Assembly (NCBI GenBank): GCA_019925105.1
Contig: JAHGAU010000013.1
Location: 1,302,001 to 1,366,000 of the forward strand
Length of the DNA: 64,000 nt
DNA from: Niebla homalea
Taxonomy: Eukaryota; Ascomycota; Lecanoromycetes; Lecanorales; Ramalinaceae
Reading direction: 5' to 3'
The notes under the pieces were generated by a model. The model did no database searches, was not told where the DNA came from, and was given only the letters and a program-made list of their open reading frames with translations. This document shows, piece after piece, positions 1 through 11,454 of this stretch (positions within the stretch are counted from its first letter, which is position 1; the number at the start of each line of letters is the position of its first letter). The position numbers and the translations under genes are program-made.

Positions 1-1362
1 ACCGCTTTCGGGGGGTGGCCCTGGTGGTGCGGGGACGCGATCTGGCCTTGCACCAGGGAGAGCACTTCGGCGACGACCGGGTCGAAGATGGATTTCAGGT
101 CGCTGCCTTTGAGCTTGTACTTGCCGCGGCGGACGCCTTGAGAGGGGTCGTCGGCGAGGCCAGGGACTGTTGTGTTTTTTGAGGTCAGAGATGATGAGGA
201 ATGACGCGGAAAGCGGAGTTGGGCACGCAGAGTAAAGTGTGGAGAGCAAGGTGAGGTGGTTGGGGAAGTGAGCATTACCTGGAATGATGAACTCTTCGTT
301 GACGTCGCCTTTGAAGGCTTTCTTGGTGACCAGGTCGAACCGCTTCATGGCGTCTTCCACCACCTCTTCATCCCACTCCTCATTCAGTGACAGTTTCTCC
401 GTCAGGAATTTCTGGAAGATCCGATTCAGGAATGTGCTCCCGCACAGCCTACCAGAGCCAGGGCTCGCCTCCTCAACTTTCAGGATCGGTTTCAGAGCGG
501 TGACTCTGTAGCTGATCAGATCGACCGTGCCGCCGCCGGCATCACACAGGACAAAGGTGTCGCCAACCTCAATGCTGTGTGGGTCCATGGCGTGCAGGGC
601 ATAGATGGCTGCTGCTTTGGGCTCGGAGATGATCTGCAGATCCTTCCCCATCCCGGCGTTGAACGCGCAGGCGCGCGTAAGTGCCTGCGCCTGATCGGTC
701 CAGACGGCCGGGACGGTGATGATGTACTCGATCGGGGTGGACTTGATGATCGAGGCCGGGAGCTTGTGCTGCAACACTTTTTCCGTGTGCGTCCGCAGCG
801 CGGAGAGGTAGTCGGTGCAGAGCTTCTCGGCCGAGGCGTTGTATCCGGGGGGCAAGGCATGCTGGTCGGGGTATTGGCGGGACAGGTCGGAGATGTCGCG
901 CGATTGGGAGGGGTCGAGGTCGAGCTTGAACCACTGGTGGCGGAGGCCGAAGTCGTCGACCTGGAAACCCCAGCGGCACTCGTTGTCTTCGTAGCGGAGT
1001 TCGCTGAAACGGGTAGTTAGTGATCAATCTGAGCGACTGGAGCTGGGAGATGAAGTTGAGGTGAGGTAGGGTGAGGTGAGGTGAAACTCACGTCGGGACT
1101 TTGTCGCTACTGACGCCTTCGAGACCACCGCTTGATGCATCGGGCCATTGGATGATGATTGTTTGAACGTCAGGCTACATCAGGTCATCAGTGATTGACT
1201 GACTGAGGATAGACGACCATGGTTACGTACTCTTCTTGTCTGAGCCCAAGCGACACCTGAGAATGTGGTACCGAAATCGACAGCGATGAGGATCTTTCGA
1301 TCGACGTCTTCTGATACCATGAGCCCGCTGAGCCCTGCCGTTGTCTTCTCCATGTCTGCCAT
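1..1362 (-). CDS. HSP70-family (HSPA12-like) ATPase, 5' part, runs off the window
   Basis: N-terminal part of an HSP70/actin-fold ATPase. Exons on the minus strand: 1362-1231, 1174-1092, 1003-279, 166-1 (gene continues beyond base 1). Introns are 1230-1175, 1091-1004 and 278-167, all GT..AG, and the phases join cleanly (about 368 residues visible). The start at 1362 gives a short leader and then the phosphate-1 loop DFGTTFSGVAWA (residues 29-40). Exon 3 holds the connecting segment with VPAVWT, then SEPKAAAIYAL, and the phosphate-2 loop CDAGGGTVDLISY. These motifs, with no KDEL or canonical DnaK spacing, fit the divergent HSPA12-like group common in fungi. Members bind ATP; their client role is largely unknown. 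The promoter lies between it and the plus-strand gene at 2295. Confidence 0.88.
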
Positions 1363-2294
1363 TGTGTTGTTCGCGATCTGAATGAACAGTTGATGAGATG
1401 AATTGTCACTTCAACGTGAGAGACGGTGCTCTGTAGAGCTTGAAGAGAGAGGTGAGAGGTGAGAGGTGAGATGTGACTGGTGGAAGGAAGAAGTGAAGGT
1501 GAGCTCAGAATGAATGTTGTTGACAAGTGGAGGAGGAGTTGGGCAGCAATAAGAATGTCTGTGCCTCAGTAATCGTAGCCTCGTTCTGGTTGTTTTGCAC
1601 AGTCCTCTTGTGAGACAGGCAGAAGGTGTCAGGTCGTACGTGCTTAATGTGCCTTGAGATAACACCAGATGTCCCGAACCGTAGCCAAAGTCATACTATG
1701 ACACAAAGCACAAAAAGCCGTTCGTCCTGGAGGCACCAGATCAAAGGGGGAAGTCCGATGGATCTTGGTGTGAGGGGTGTCTGGGTGTATGGTGGGGCAG
1801 AAAATAGATTTGGCGGGGTAGGCTGCATCAGGCTGAAAATCAGAAACTACCTTAATCGTTCCCAGTGGTTACCTACCTAGTGATGCCTGGAATACGGACC
1901 CGTAAGGAAAGATCCAACGCCAAAGCCCCCTAAACGCTAAAGCTCCAGGCAGACACCGCGGCTGTGTGGGAAGGTTGAGGCCTGTTCGTCAGCCTTGAAT
2001 AGATAGCCAGGACAAAGGCGCAGTCACCCGTCCAGAGCATCACCCCACCTTCCAAATTCTGAAGTGTGGTGGGGCATGGTACGAGAAATGCCCTTTATCA
2101 CCCAATCGATGTGGCTTGACCTGGAAGTGTTCGGGGCAGTGTCGGTCTCTACCAATTGGCGACTGTCCGATGATAAGATAAGCTGTCTCTTCTGGTACAG
2201 AGCTGGCGTGGCTTCTCATCATTGACCCTGTCGTAGAACTAGCCTCATCTGCTCCTTTCTTTTTGCCGAGACATTTGATAGACTACATGGATCA
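1363..2294. other. divergent intergenic region with GAGGTGA-type microsatellite
   Basis: About 930 bp between two divergently transcribed genes, so it should hold both promoters. A short purine-rich repeat of GAGGTGAGAGGTGAG type lies near 1445-1475; a related GGTGAGGTGAGG run occurs inside intron 2 of the HSP70 gene near 1060-1083. No convincing gene, tRNA or other RNA was seen; the small ORFs here have no recognisable features. Confidence 0.5.
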
Positions 2295-4169
2295 ATGGAT
2301 CCTGTAACGGCAGAAGACGACTACGAGGTTGAAGATTTTGAATTCATCTCTTTTGACAACTCCGCGCTTTGCGTTGAGAACGATAAGATGCCACCACCAA
2401 TTACGCACGATGCTGCCGACAGCAAGCGTGATGGAGACCCCAAGAAGGAAATGTCAGAACCCTCTCAGAAAATTCCAGCCAAAGTCATTGTCAGATCTGG
2501 CAAAGCAGACCCTGAAGACAGCCACAGAATACTACCAAAGCTCCCCAGAAGAACCATAGAAAAGAAGGCATCATCCTCCTCTCTCCCCGCCGACAAAGAC
2601 CTCGACCTCCTCGAGGAACACCAAGACCTCAGATCCGCCTATCACGATGTGCGCAAAGCATTGAAAATCGAAAGACACGACAGTCGCGAGCAATCTCTCG
2701 AGCTCCGCGATCTCAAACGCCAAAATGTTGCCATCAAAGAAGCCTACGTGGCTGTCCAACGCGAGCTCCAGTCAATGTCCGAAAGCGCCGGTAAAAATGG
2801 TAAACTCACCAAGACCGAGAAAAGCAAGTACTTTGAGCATTTCGAGATCTTGGAGGACAAGGCCGCATACTTTGAGAACGAGTTTCGCAAGCGGGATTCG
2901 CATCTGAGCTATCTGACCAAGCAGACCAGGGATGCCAATGCCGACAAGGAGAATCTGGAAGATGAGACGAGGCGGTTGAATCGGAAGATAAAGGAGCTGT
3001 CGACAAGTCTGACTGAAGCGCGCGATGATCTCTTACGTCTACAGCCAGCAGCACAGATCTCCGACAGTGAGATTGCGGAACAATATTCCAATCTGTGCCA
3101 GCAGATCGCCGGATGGGTCGACGACGCAACAGAGGACACCGAGGCTTTGGAGACGTATTTTGACAGAATCAACAACCTCAACGAGCTCCACACCAGCATC
3201 CGGGACGATGTAACGAACCGGATGCTCGGATTCGCTAAGAAGCAACAGGAGTGCCTCCCCTTACTACTGCAGCACCTGATCCACTGCAAAATCCGCGAAG
3301 AGATTCTAGGCTCACGAATCTACGTGTACGGCCTCGACGAAACCCACACCAACCTCCTCCGGGGCATCGAAGAAGGCATGGCCGACCTGACCCCCAAACG
3401 CGATGCCCTCACCATTCGCCGCTGGCGCTCCGAGACCCTATCAGCATTGCTCAAGATGCCCGATTTCACAGCAGAGCAGGAACGGCTTTCCCTCGCATTC
3501 TCGCAGTCCCTGATCGGTACGCTCGCGAGCTTGCTTCACCCTTCGAGCCCGCTGGATGATTTGCACACGCGAATCACATTACCCGCGATTCGTCTGTCCA
3601 ATACGCTCCGCACTGCTGCTACCGCAAGCGTATCGACCTATGAATTCTTCAATCACCAGTTCGCCCGCTCCAACACCCAGCCGCTCGCCGTCTTCACGAA
3701 TGAGGTGGCGCATTACCAGATGATGGACGTTGTCACGCAGAAATTCATCAAGGGGGATAGTAATGTTAGATTTCGCGAGAGCGATGGGAAGATGGGCGAG
3801 GAGATGTTTGTAGTTAGTCCGGGGATGGTGCGGAGTGTGGAGGCCAATGCGGATGAGGAGCGGAGGGAAGGGCGGGGAAGGTTGGAGAGGACGGTGTTGG
3901 TCAAGCCGGTCCTGCTTGTAAAGTTGGATGAGCCGATGGGGAAGAGAGGGAAGGGCCCGGGGGTGGGATTGAACCGCGCGTTGGGGGCGTGGACAGGTGG
4001 ATGGTTTGGCAGCGGTGGCGGCGGCGGCGGCGGGAGTGTGAATTCAAGTTCTCATGCAGGCGCTGTTGGTAGTAGTAGTGGTGATATGGGTGGTGACGGA
4101 GCAGGAGATCTTGCAAAGGAAGAAACTGTTCAGAAAAAGGTGACCCGGCAGGATGGAGTTGCTGAGTAG
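2295..4169 (+). CDS. coiled-coil protein of unknown function (624 aa)
   Basis: Intronless 624-residue ORF. The ATG at 2287 is out of frame and quickly hits a stop, so 2295 is the likely start. Residues 1-100 are acidic then Ser/Pro/Lys-rich and probably disordered. Residues 101-250 are highly charged with heptad-like leucines, a long coiled coil. Residues about 255-500 look globular and helical (the motif QQIAGWVDD is at about 269-277). The tail has a poly-Gly/Ser stretch near residues 575-605. No signal peptide or membrane segment is seen. I do not recognise a named family; the architecture suggests a cytoplasmic or nuclear scaffold, but that is only inference. Its 3' end converges on RAD4, 121 bp away. 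Confidence 0.8.
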   Translation: MDPVTAEDDYEVEDFEFISFDNSALCVENDKMPPPITHDAADSKRDGDPKKEMSEPSQKIPAKVIVRSGKADPEDSHRILPKLPRRTIEKKASSSSLPADKDLDLLEEHQDLRSAYHDVRKALKIERHDSREQSLELRDLKRQNVAIKEAYVAVQRELQSMSESAGKNGKLTKTEKSKYFEHFEILEDKAAYFENEFRKRDSHLSYLTKQTRDANADKENLEDETRRLNRKIKELSTSLTEARDDLLRLQPAAQISDSEIAEQYSNLCQQIAGWVDDATEDTEALETYFDRINNLNELHTSIRDDVTNRMLGFAKKQQECLPLLLQHLIHCKIREEILGSRIYVYGLDETHTNLLRGIEEGMADLTPKRDALTIRRWRSETLSALLKMPDFTAEQERLSLAFSQSLIGTLASLLHPSSPLDDLHTRITLPAIRLSNTLRTAATASVSTYEFFNHQFARSNTQPLAVFTNEVAHYQMMDVVTQKFIKGDSNVRFRESDGKMGEEMFVVSPGMVRSVEANADEERREGRGRLERTVLVKPVLLVKLDEPMGKRGKGPGVGLNRALGAWTGGWFGSGGGGGGGSVNSSSHAGAVGSSSGDMGGDGAGDLAKEETVQKKVTRQDGVAE

Positions 4170-4290
4170 ATGGACAACCCTCGCTTTCCCTTGCCATTGA
4201 CCAGCCCATAGAAACGAAGCCTAATGATGCATCAACGTGACGTACCCTCTTGGGTCTTTCTCAACATTGAAAGCCATCACTTAGCCCTCT

Positions 4291-7200
4291 TCACAGCTCC
4301 ATCACTTCCTCCTCCTCGTCATCTGGATCATGCGACATCAAAGATCCGATATCACTCCCTTCCTCCCCCGCCATCTCCTCCTTATTGTCACCGTCTCCCT
4401 CATGGACTCCACGCGAACCTCCTCCTTCCTCAATCTCCATCTTGATGTCCGTGACGCCCGTAACCTCCCCTGCTCCTCTCACAGCGGTGGTGTTCCTAGT
4501 GCCAGAGGGACCCTCACCGAAATCATCACGCGGCACGGCGTGGGACTCAAGCACGCTGCGAGCGATCGCGGCTTGCAACGCTTCCTCTTCGGCTTTCTCG
4601 TCATCCATGGTTGCGTCATCGTCATCGCCCTCCTCGTCGTTATTGGGCAGGACACCGCCACCGGTGTTGTTATCGTGGTCAGCGGTGCTCGATTCTACTA
4701 CCGTGAAGCCACCGGCATTGTCATGATCGGCCTCGGTGGAGTCCTCGATGAGGAAACCGCCGCCGCCGCCGCCGGCGTCGTCGGAGGTGGTGTCGTGGAA
4801 GAGGTCGCGTTGGTGGTGTGGTATAGTGGTTGTTTGAGGTGAGGGAGGGGGAGGTGAGGTCGATGGTAATGGTGGGCCGTAGGTGATTCTGATGGGAGTA
4901 GGTGGAGATTGGAGGGATGGGAGATGCGATAGGCTGTCACCAGGTGGGACTGATGGCCTTTCGATCGTTGGAGCAGATGGTGCAGTGGGTTCAGCACTCC
5001 CACGGATTTCATTACGATCAGGCAGAAATCCACCACCCTCATCATCGTCATCATCGTGGTCATCTTCCTCCAGTCCATCTTCTTGGGCTATAATTCCTTC
5101 TCCATCACCACCGGCATATCCCTCAATCCTCTCTCGGACCCTCAGTCCTCTCATCAGCCTTCCCCACAATGCGACCGCTCGCTGACTCCTCGCCTCCAAC
5201 TCCAGATCAGCTTTCTCCTCTTCCACGCCTTCGATGACGCTCCTCACGGCATCGACATGTGCGGCACAGACCACGGCGCCGTTGACCACAGCGGTGCCAT
5301 GCCGGCCTTTGAAGCTGAACCCCGTGACCGCGTCGGCGTAGTCGATCCCCAACAGCCGTGCAACGCGTGCGGTGTCGGGGTGCTGAACATGGGCAGCGCC
5401 GGGTGGGATCATGTGCGCGTGGTAGATGTCGAGGTTGCCGTATGCGTTCTTAGGGATGCGATCGTCCTCGGTGACGGGTTGTGGTTCGTAGAGTTGAGTC
5501 TGCGTGATGGCGTAGAGTGGTGTGCCCAGTCTTTGCTCGTCATCATCGTCATCGTCCTCAGAGCTGCCACGCCTCGTTTTCTTCCTCGCAGTGACACGTT
5601 TGAGCGGCTGTTCTTTCGGTTTGATGACACGCCCGTGCGCGCGATACCATTTGTCGGCGCTCAGCACCATCACAACATCTCGTCGCCGATACACCACCTC
5701 CAGACTCTGCTTATCATGCCCTTTGCCCGCCCCGCCTACTTTACCTACTTCGCGTCTCGGATGAATGACTTCGTGGCGTTTCAGATGTCGTTCCAAAGCG
5801 TAGTAAGGGTGGTCCTTGAAGTCCTGCACACCCCTCGGCATCGGTTCCTGGGCTTCCTTTTGGGATAGCTCCGCTTGCTCGAGTTGGTCGCGATCGAGCT
5901 TTTCGCCATGAGGGCGTCGGAACATCCGCATTAGGCGCTTGAACCAGGCACGTCCATTGGTGGTTGATTCCACGCGATCCTTGATGGTCTTGGCGTTGTA
6001 GACGCGGGAGTAGCGGCGGGTGACATCGTGGGCGGAGAGATCCTCTTCAAAGGCGACGGCGTAGGTTAGTGGGGTGGTGCTTGAGGACGAGGGGCATAGT
6101 TTTGAAGGTTTGGCGATGGTGTTAGTGGTGAGAGGGTCGACAGGGAGCCATTTTTGGATGGATGGGGAGAACGCTTCGGTCCAGTAGACGGGGTTGGGGG
6201 ATTCGCGGATGCGACGTTTTGGGGGGGCTGGAGGAAGATATTAGATCGTGACATTGCAAGGGGTAAAGGGTCACGAAAAGGAGCAGGAGCGTTAACTGAC
6301 CATTTGACTGGGAGGATGTTTGATTGGTAGCGAAGCGGCTTTGACCTCCACGAGAGCCTATTAGTGCTGGGGAGGGATGTCTAATTTTGGAGTTCTCAGA
6401 ATCCGACTCGGGGGTAGTTCTACGGCTTGCAGGCTCATCGACGACCATTGCGTATTTCTGCTGCGGTGTACTGGATTTCTCTACTGCTCCGAATGGTAAG
6501 GCTTGTAGTGAGCAGACCAGGCGAGCGTCGACACCAGCACTCCTGAGTAGCGCACAGAAGAGCTGGGCACCGACATCGCGTGATGCGGTGAGACTCTTCG
6601 CGGCTTGGATGAAGTCCTCCTTTTGCATTGGCAGGTCAATGTCATCTGGTATATGCATCTATATGAAATATTGGCATCAATTTGGCAATTGACTTGAGGT
6701 GGGAACTCACATGTTGAACCAGCTTAGGGTGTGCCCAATTCGGCTTTGACATTCCCCTTGCTGAGATTTTGAAATGAGTATGGAAAACATCACTTGCTTG
6801 TTGCAAACCATCCATGAAGGATCTCGATTGCTGGAATTGCGTTGCGTTTACGTCGTGTGTAAGATAGGAGACCATCTTCTTGGTTAACAGTTTCCGTAGA
6901 ATAGCCTTGATTCGTCAGCAGCAGTGGATAATCCGATTAGACCTACTTACTTACATGTACATTGGTATCATTACACCAGTGATTTCGGATATGTACATGA
7001 GCAAGCAGAGCCGAAACATTGACCTTATGTACCACCAATCGCAACTTCTTCTCGGCAGCTGTAATGGGCTTCCTCCGATCAACCGTTGGGCGCGATGCTC
7101 GTTGCTTCTCATTTTGGAGAACAAGGTCAAGCCCTTTTGGCTCATCACTGACCTCAGACCCAGCGACATCGTCGCCATCGTCGCTCTGTTTCAGATCTAC

Positions 7201-7527
7201 TTGCTCCCAATTAACGTCGCTGTCTGCCGAGTCTTCAGACTCGGTCTGTTCAGCTTCTTGTAGCGGACGTTGGGTGTCAGGTACATCCTCGAAGAGATGG
7301 TCGAGATTCTGATCTTTGATAGGCTGCACAGAGGTCGAATATTGCTGGGATGGTCGTTCCTGTGGCGTTTGGGTGACGATACGACCGGCGACACGGCGTT
7401 TCTTTATTAGTCGTCCATGCTCATCACTTTGTGCTGGGGATGACGCGACTTCGGCAAGCATATCTCGATAGGCATTGTGGACGAGATTCTGCCCAATCGT
7501 AGCCTTTCCACCAGCTTTACGGGCCAT
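4291..7527 (-). CDS. RAD4: Rad4/XPC nucleotide-excision repair DNA-damage recognition protein
   Basis: Four minus-strand exons: 7527-6955, 6905-6711, 6658-6301, 6227-4291. Introns are 49, 52 and 73 bp (the third has donor GTCAGT). Spliced product is 1020 residues, in frame throughout. Rad4 with Rad23 recognises helix-distorting lesions and recruits TFIIH. Exons 1-3 carry the transglutaminase-like fold, including HVHIRNHWCND, the AGVDARLVCSLQALPF motif and, early in exon 4, PVYWTEAF..WLPVDPL and DVTRRYSRVYNAKT. The BHD1 domain begins near residue 510 (DHPYYALERHLKRHEVIHP). BHD2/BHD3 follow near 611-690 (TPLYAITQTQLYEP, IPKNAYGNLDIYH, LGIDYADAVTGFSF). The C-terminal 300 residues are very acidic and low-complexity. 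They include a ubiquitin-interacting-motif-like helix at about residues 924-936. Only about 260 bp separate the start from a RIP-degraded transposon. Confidence 0.95.
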
Positions 7528-7786
7528 CCCATGATCATTACCCTGGCGCAGCTAGTTTGAATCGGATCTGAACTCAGAATTGATCTTATTCACATGCTGC
7601 TATCGTTTCTATCAGAGCCGTAAGAAAGTAGGCAAATCCATACTCTAAGGATTATCATCTAGGATGACCAAATTGATCGATGAACAAGGGGAACACGAGA
7701 ATATATGTAACCATGACAGGGAAAATGAAGGCAAATCATATTCGGCTGTTTCCAGAATCCAAGCGCATAAAGGGAAGGTATGCCGA

Positions 7787-7905
7787 TTTGGGGTGTCCGA
7801 GAAGCTTGCAAATGCTTGGCAAAAAAAAAAAACGCACCTCTCCCGAGATTTTGTTAGCCATTACCATATACATTTACTAAAGCCTTACGCAACGTCCACT
7901 ACTAT
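7787..7905 (+). repeat. left terminal inverted repeat of element F
   Basis: Pairs with 9400-9520 in inverted orientation. The first about 60 bp are nearly identical, including a GAAGCTTGCAAATGCTTGGC segment and a 12-A run; the inner half is diverged by RIP. Confidence 0.85.
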
Positions 7906-9080
7906 ATATATTACTTAATTACCGCATTAATAAGTAAATTTATAATATTATAAAATTAAAGGTTATTTATTAATAAGTTTTAAAGTAATTTATTATAAAA
8001 TTAATTCCTTTACTAAGTATAATATTTATTTTTTACTTTATAATTATTAAAAGCCGTCTGTTTTTATTAATAAAGCGTATATTTATTAAATTATAATATA
8101 TAAATAAGAAAAACGTATATAAAAATATAAGTAAATAGAATTACCTTAATAATCTTAAAAAAGATCCCTTTTAAAACTTTATTTTACGGCCTTACGGATA
8201 TTGCTTAAATATTAACGTTATTACCCTTTAGCTTTTTAAAATAAACTTTATTAATAACTTTAAGAAAAATAAGATATTAAGTTATCCCGTAATAAGTTAT
8301 TAATCATCTTAAAAGAATAAAAGATAAACCGTAAAAAAGGTTAATAAGTCGGCCCTTAAAGCCCCCTTTTACGGACTATATAATAAGCGGATATAAATAA
8401 TTATTTTATTTATTAATTAATTTTTATTAATAAATTACTTTTTAAAGCTTAAAATTATTAATAAGTTAACCTTATCGGTATCTTTACGATAATATCCTTA
8501 CGATATTAACTTAATATATAAGTAATTAATAACTTATAGCCTTATTAATGAGTTAATTTATTATTACGTAAATATTAATTGAAAGGAAACGTAATTAATT
8601 TTACCGATATATATAATAAACGGATACCTATTATATATATTTATTAAAAAAGGTTTTTATAACGGTAATAAGCTTTATTAATAATTTATTAATAAACTTT
8701 TACCTTAATATAGTATTTACCCCGCCGTTGATAATATAATTTATATAAGTAATATTAATATTTATATTTCTTTTTAAATTAAAGAAGCTATTAAAGTTAA
8801 AAATTATATTATTAAATATTTATTATTGTATTCGCCGGAAATTAATTTAATTAAGTTTACTTTTAATATTATAAAAGTTTAAATAAAACGTTATTTTTAA
8901 AAGTTACGGTTATACTTTAAGTGAAACTTCGGAGGTTTCTTTAAGTTTATAGTAAAGAATAATAAATATAATCGGTTTAAAGTTGAATATTTCCGCTATA
9001 ATATAATAAAATATTACTTTAAAAATAATTACGAAGCTTTAAAGTAGGAGCTATAACGTTATAAGGATGGCGAGAATAGG

Positions 9081-9266
9081 TATAAATATAATAAGTATAA
9101 ATATAATAAGTATAAATATAATAAGTATAAATATAATAAGTATAAATATAATAAGTATAAATATAATAAGTATAAATATAATAAGTATAAATATAATAAG
9201 TATAAATATAATAAGTATAAATATAATAAGTATAAATATAATAAGTATAAATATAATAAGTATAAG
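9081..9266. repeat. 15-bp tandem repeat (minisatellite), about 12 copies
   Basis: The unit TATAAATATAATAAG is repeated about 12 times almost without variation. In the degenerate plus-strand frame each unit encodes KYKYN. Undoing likely RIP changes would give a His/Lys-rich pentapeptide repeat, so it is probably a coding repeat of the transposon rather than a separate satellite. Confidence 0.9.
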
Positions 9267-9399
9267 CATAATAGATATAAATATAAAATAAATAAGGATA
9301 ACGTAATTTAATATTTATAACTTTTATATTGTATATAACTTAAAAGGGAAACCAATAAAGCCTTAAATTTGAACGTATTAAGTAATTCAAGGGTAATAC

Positions 9400-9520
9400 G
9401 TTGAGAAATGGGCGTTACGTAAGGCCTCAATAAATTTATATGGTGGTAATTACCAAAATCTTGGGGCAGGTGCGTTTTTTTTTTTTGCCAAGCATTTGCA
9501 AGCTTCTCGGACACCCCAAA
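9400..9520 (-). repeat. right terminal inverted repeat of element F
   Basis: Reverse complement of the left repeat at 7787-7905; the outermost 60 bp are nearly identical and not RIP-mutated. Confidence 0.85.
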
Positions 9521-9691
9521 TAAGGCTGATTCCCTGAGCTGCAAAAGCGACGAATGAGCTTTGTTTGGGCTGGCTGACTACAGTATGATAAGCGGGGCTC
9601 AAGTGATTCGGCTGCTGTTATGGCCATCAGGCTGAGCTCGAGTTGTGTTCGACATCATCAACATCATTCATCCACTATTCATCCTTCCGCA

Positions 9692-10165
9692 ATGTCGAGT
9701 GCTTTCCAGTCTTCAGAGCCTCGAAAACGGGATCTATCTACAAAGTTTGCCCAGACGACCTTGACTGCCAATCTCCCTCAAGAAGGTCTCACTCCCGGTC
9801 CCTCGCGGACATCAGTATCATCACATGATGCTACTCTGGATCATGCAACAGCTGAATCTAGAGATCTTTGGGCAACTGCCCTGCAACGCTTGCCGGAGAA
9901 GGATCGGGAGGAGTTGCTCGGCGCAGATCAGATATCACAGAAAAATATTCTAGAGCAAATCTCAATCAAGGTACGGCAGCAGCAGCAGAGCTTCGAAGCA
10001 GCTACCTTTCGGATCAACTTCAGAGGACGGCAGATCGTGCCTCGTGAAATCGCTGACCGTGCTCTCACATTCGTCGACAAATGCAAGGAAATTGTCGATG
10101 TAGCTGTTAGCTTTGACCCCGTGCATGCTGCTCTGCCCTGGGCTGGCATCAGATTTCTCCTCGAG
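9692..10165 (+). CDS. NLR exon 1: N-terminal NWD-type domain, first half
   Basis: 158 codons to the donor GTAATT at 10166, ending in phase 0 with ..FLLE. Contains the family pattern LW..AL..L..KDREELL and the DPVHAALPWAG signature typical of the N-terminal domain found ahead of NACHT in ascomycete NLRs. An in-frame ATG at 9620 would add 24 Ser/His-rich residues; 9692 looks more like the real start. Confidence 0.85.
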
Positions 10166-10205
10166 GTAATTTGACTCCTCTTCTTTTGAGTTCCCGTCCC
10201 ATACT

Positions 10206-10481
10206 TGATGCACGGGGGTATTCCGCGGTTGTCTTGGCAGCCCCTGCATTGGAGACCCTATCGCATAAAGGCCTACCAGACGGCCTTTTGTTAACGGTAT
10301 TACAGGTGTACCGGTGCATAAGGTGCGGTGAATATACGGTTATTAAACGGTCCTTAAGATGGACATAAATACGGTCGTTATTACAATATAATTAAATAAG
10401 CATAATAATAAACTTAATATAAATAATTCAACTTACTTATCTTTCCTTTATACCTTATACTTATTTATATATATTATATTA
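10206..10481 (+). repeat. 5' LTR of Copia A
   Basis: 276 bp, same length as the other three LTRs of this family in the window. The outer about 160 bp next to the NLR exon are unmutated; the inner 110 bp are heavily RIP-changed. Confidence 0.93.
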
Positions 10482-11454
10482 AATTTTAAGCTTAATTAAT
10501 AAAATAATTAATTATAATATATTATTTAAATAATAGTTTTATTTAAGTAATATCTATAATATCTATATAATTACTTAAGATTATAAGATAACTATAGCTT
10601 TAACCTCCGATACCTTAATAAATAATTATAATTATAAAGATATTAGAAAAAATAACTTAATATAATAATATTTACTTTATTAAGCGTAATATATATTTTA
10701 TATTTCCGGTAATAATAATGCTTAAAATAAAAAAACAATATCGTTATTACTTAAAGTATTTACTATAAAAATTATTAAATTACCCTTAAATATTTTCAGG
10801 GAATCCTTTATAAAATTAACTTTATATAAGCTTTTTAAACTTAATAATAATAACTTCCGTAAGTAAAGTTAAGCTATAAAATAATTTTTAAGAAGTTATT
10901 TATTATAGGATATTATAGATAATTTAATTTTATACTTTTAAGTCCCGTTTTAAGTTAAGATTTAAATTATATACATTAACTTTATTACCGGTATACTTAT
11001 AAATAACGTAATAACGACGTAAAGATTATATATCTTAATAAATAAAAACGTTATACCGTTTTAGATTTATTTAACTTAAAATAAGATTTATTTCGTAAAA
11101 AGTAAGGGAAGGCTAATCCTTTTATTAACGAAGATCCTTATTATAAAAGCTTAAAAAAATAACGGAAAAAATAAAGTCGCTATATCTATAAAAAAGGCAA
11201 ATAAGTAAATAAGCTAAATCAATAAAGCCGTTATATTAAACGATATTTACTTAAGCCTTACGATTATAAACTTATTTTAAAAAGTATATAAGTTTAATCT
11301 CGTTATATATCGGCTTAAAAACGATAAGGACGTCTTTAATAATAAGAAGGTTATTTAAAGACTTAAGATAATTAAGATTAATAGAATTAAAAGACAGACT
11401 ATTAATACCGTAGTAATAAAGGTAAATAAAAAGGATATTATTAAATCCCGCCGC

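Larger units (their letters stand above)
7787..9520. mobile_element. RIP-degraded DNA transposon F with long terminal inverted repeats
   Basis: 1,734-bp element. Its outer about 110-120 bp are imperfect inverted repeats: the left end starts TTTGGGGTGTCCGAGAAGCT, and the right end is the reverse complement of the same. Both include a run of twelve A/T followed by CGCACCT. The interior is extremely A+T-rich with TpA excess, as expected from RIP, while the TIRs keep their CpA sites. A plus-strand degenerate frame is discernible around 8890-9270, ending in a Lys/Tyr/Asn pentapeptide repeat, but I could not assign a transposase family. No clear target-site duplication is visible. It lies between the 5' ends of RAD4 and the NLR gene, so it has split their shared upstream region. 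Confidence 0.75.

Noticed and set aside
284..1027. Plus- and minus-strand ORFs of 75-152 residues overlapping the HSP70 gene
   Set aside because: Shadow frames of the spliced HSP70-family exons; the correct minus frame has the ATPase motifs.
4330..5868. Long plus-strand ORFs (170 and 270 residues) opposite RAD4
   Set aside because: Antisense to the low-complexity acidic tail and BHD region of RAD4; composition and lack of motifs mark them as shadows.
7664..7918. 84-residue ORF at the left end of element F
   Set aside because: Runs from unique DNA into the terminal inverted repeat; no domain and no splice context.
9051..9291. ORFs of 72-74 residues on both strands (ILIIF.. and INIIS.. repeats)
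   Set aside because: They are readings of the 15-bp tandem repeat in other frames, not genes.
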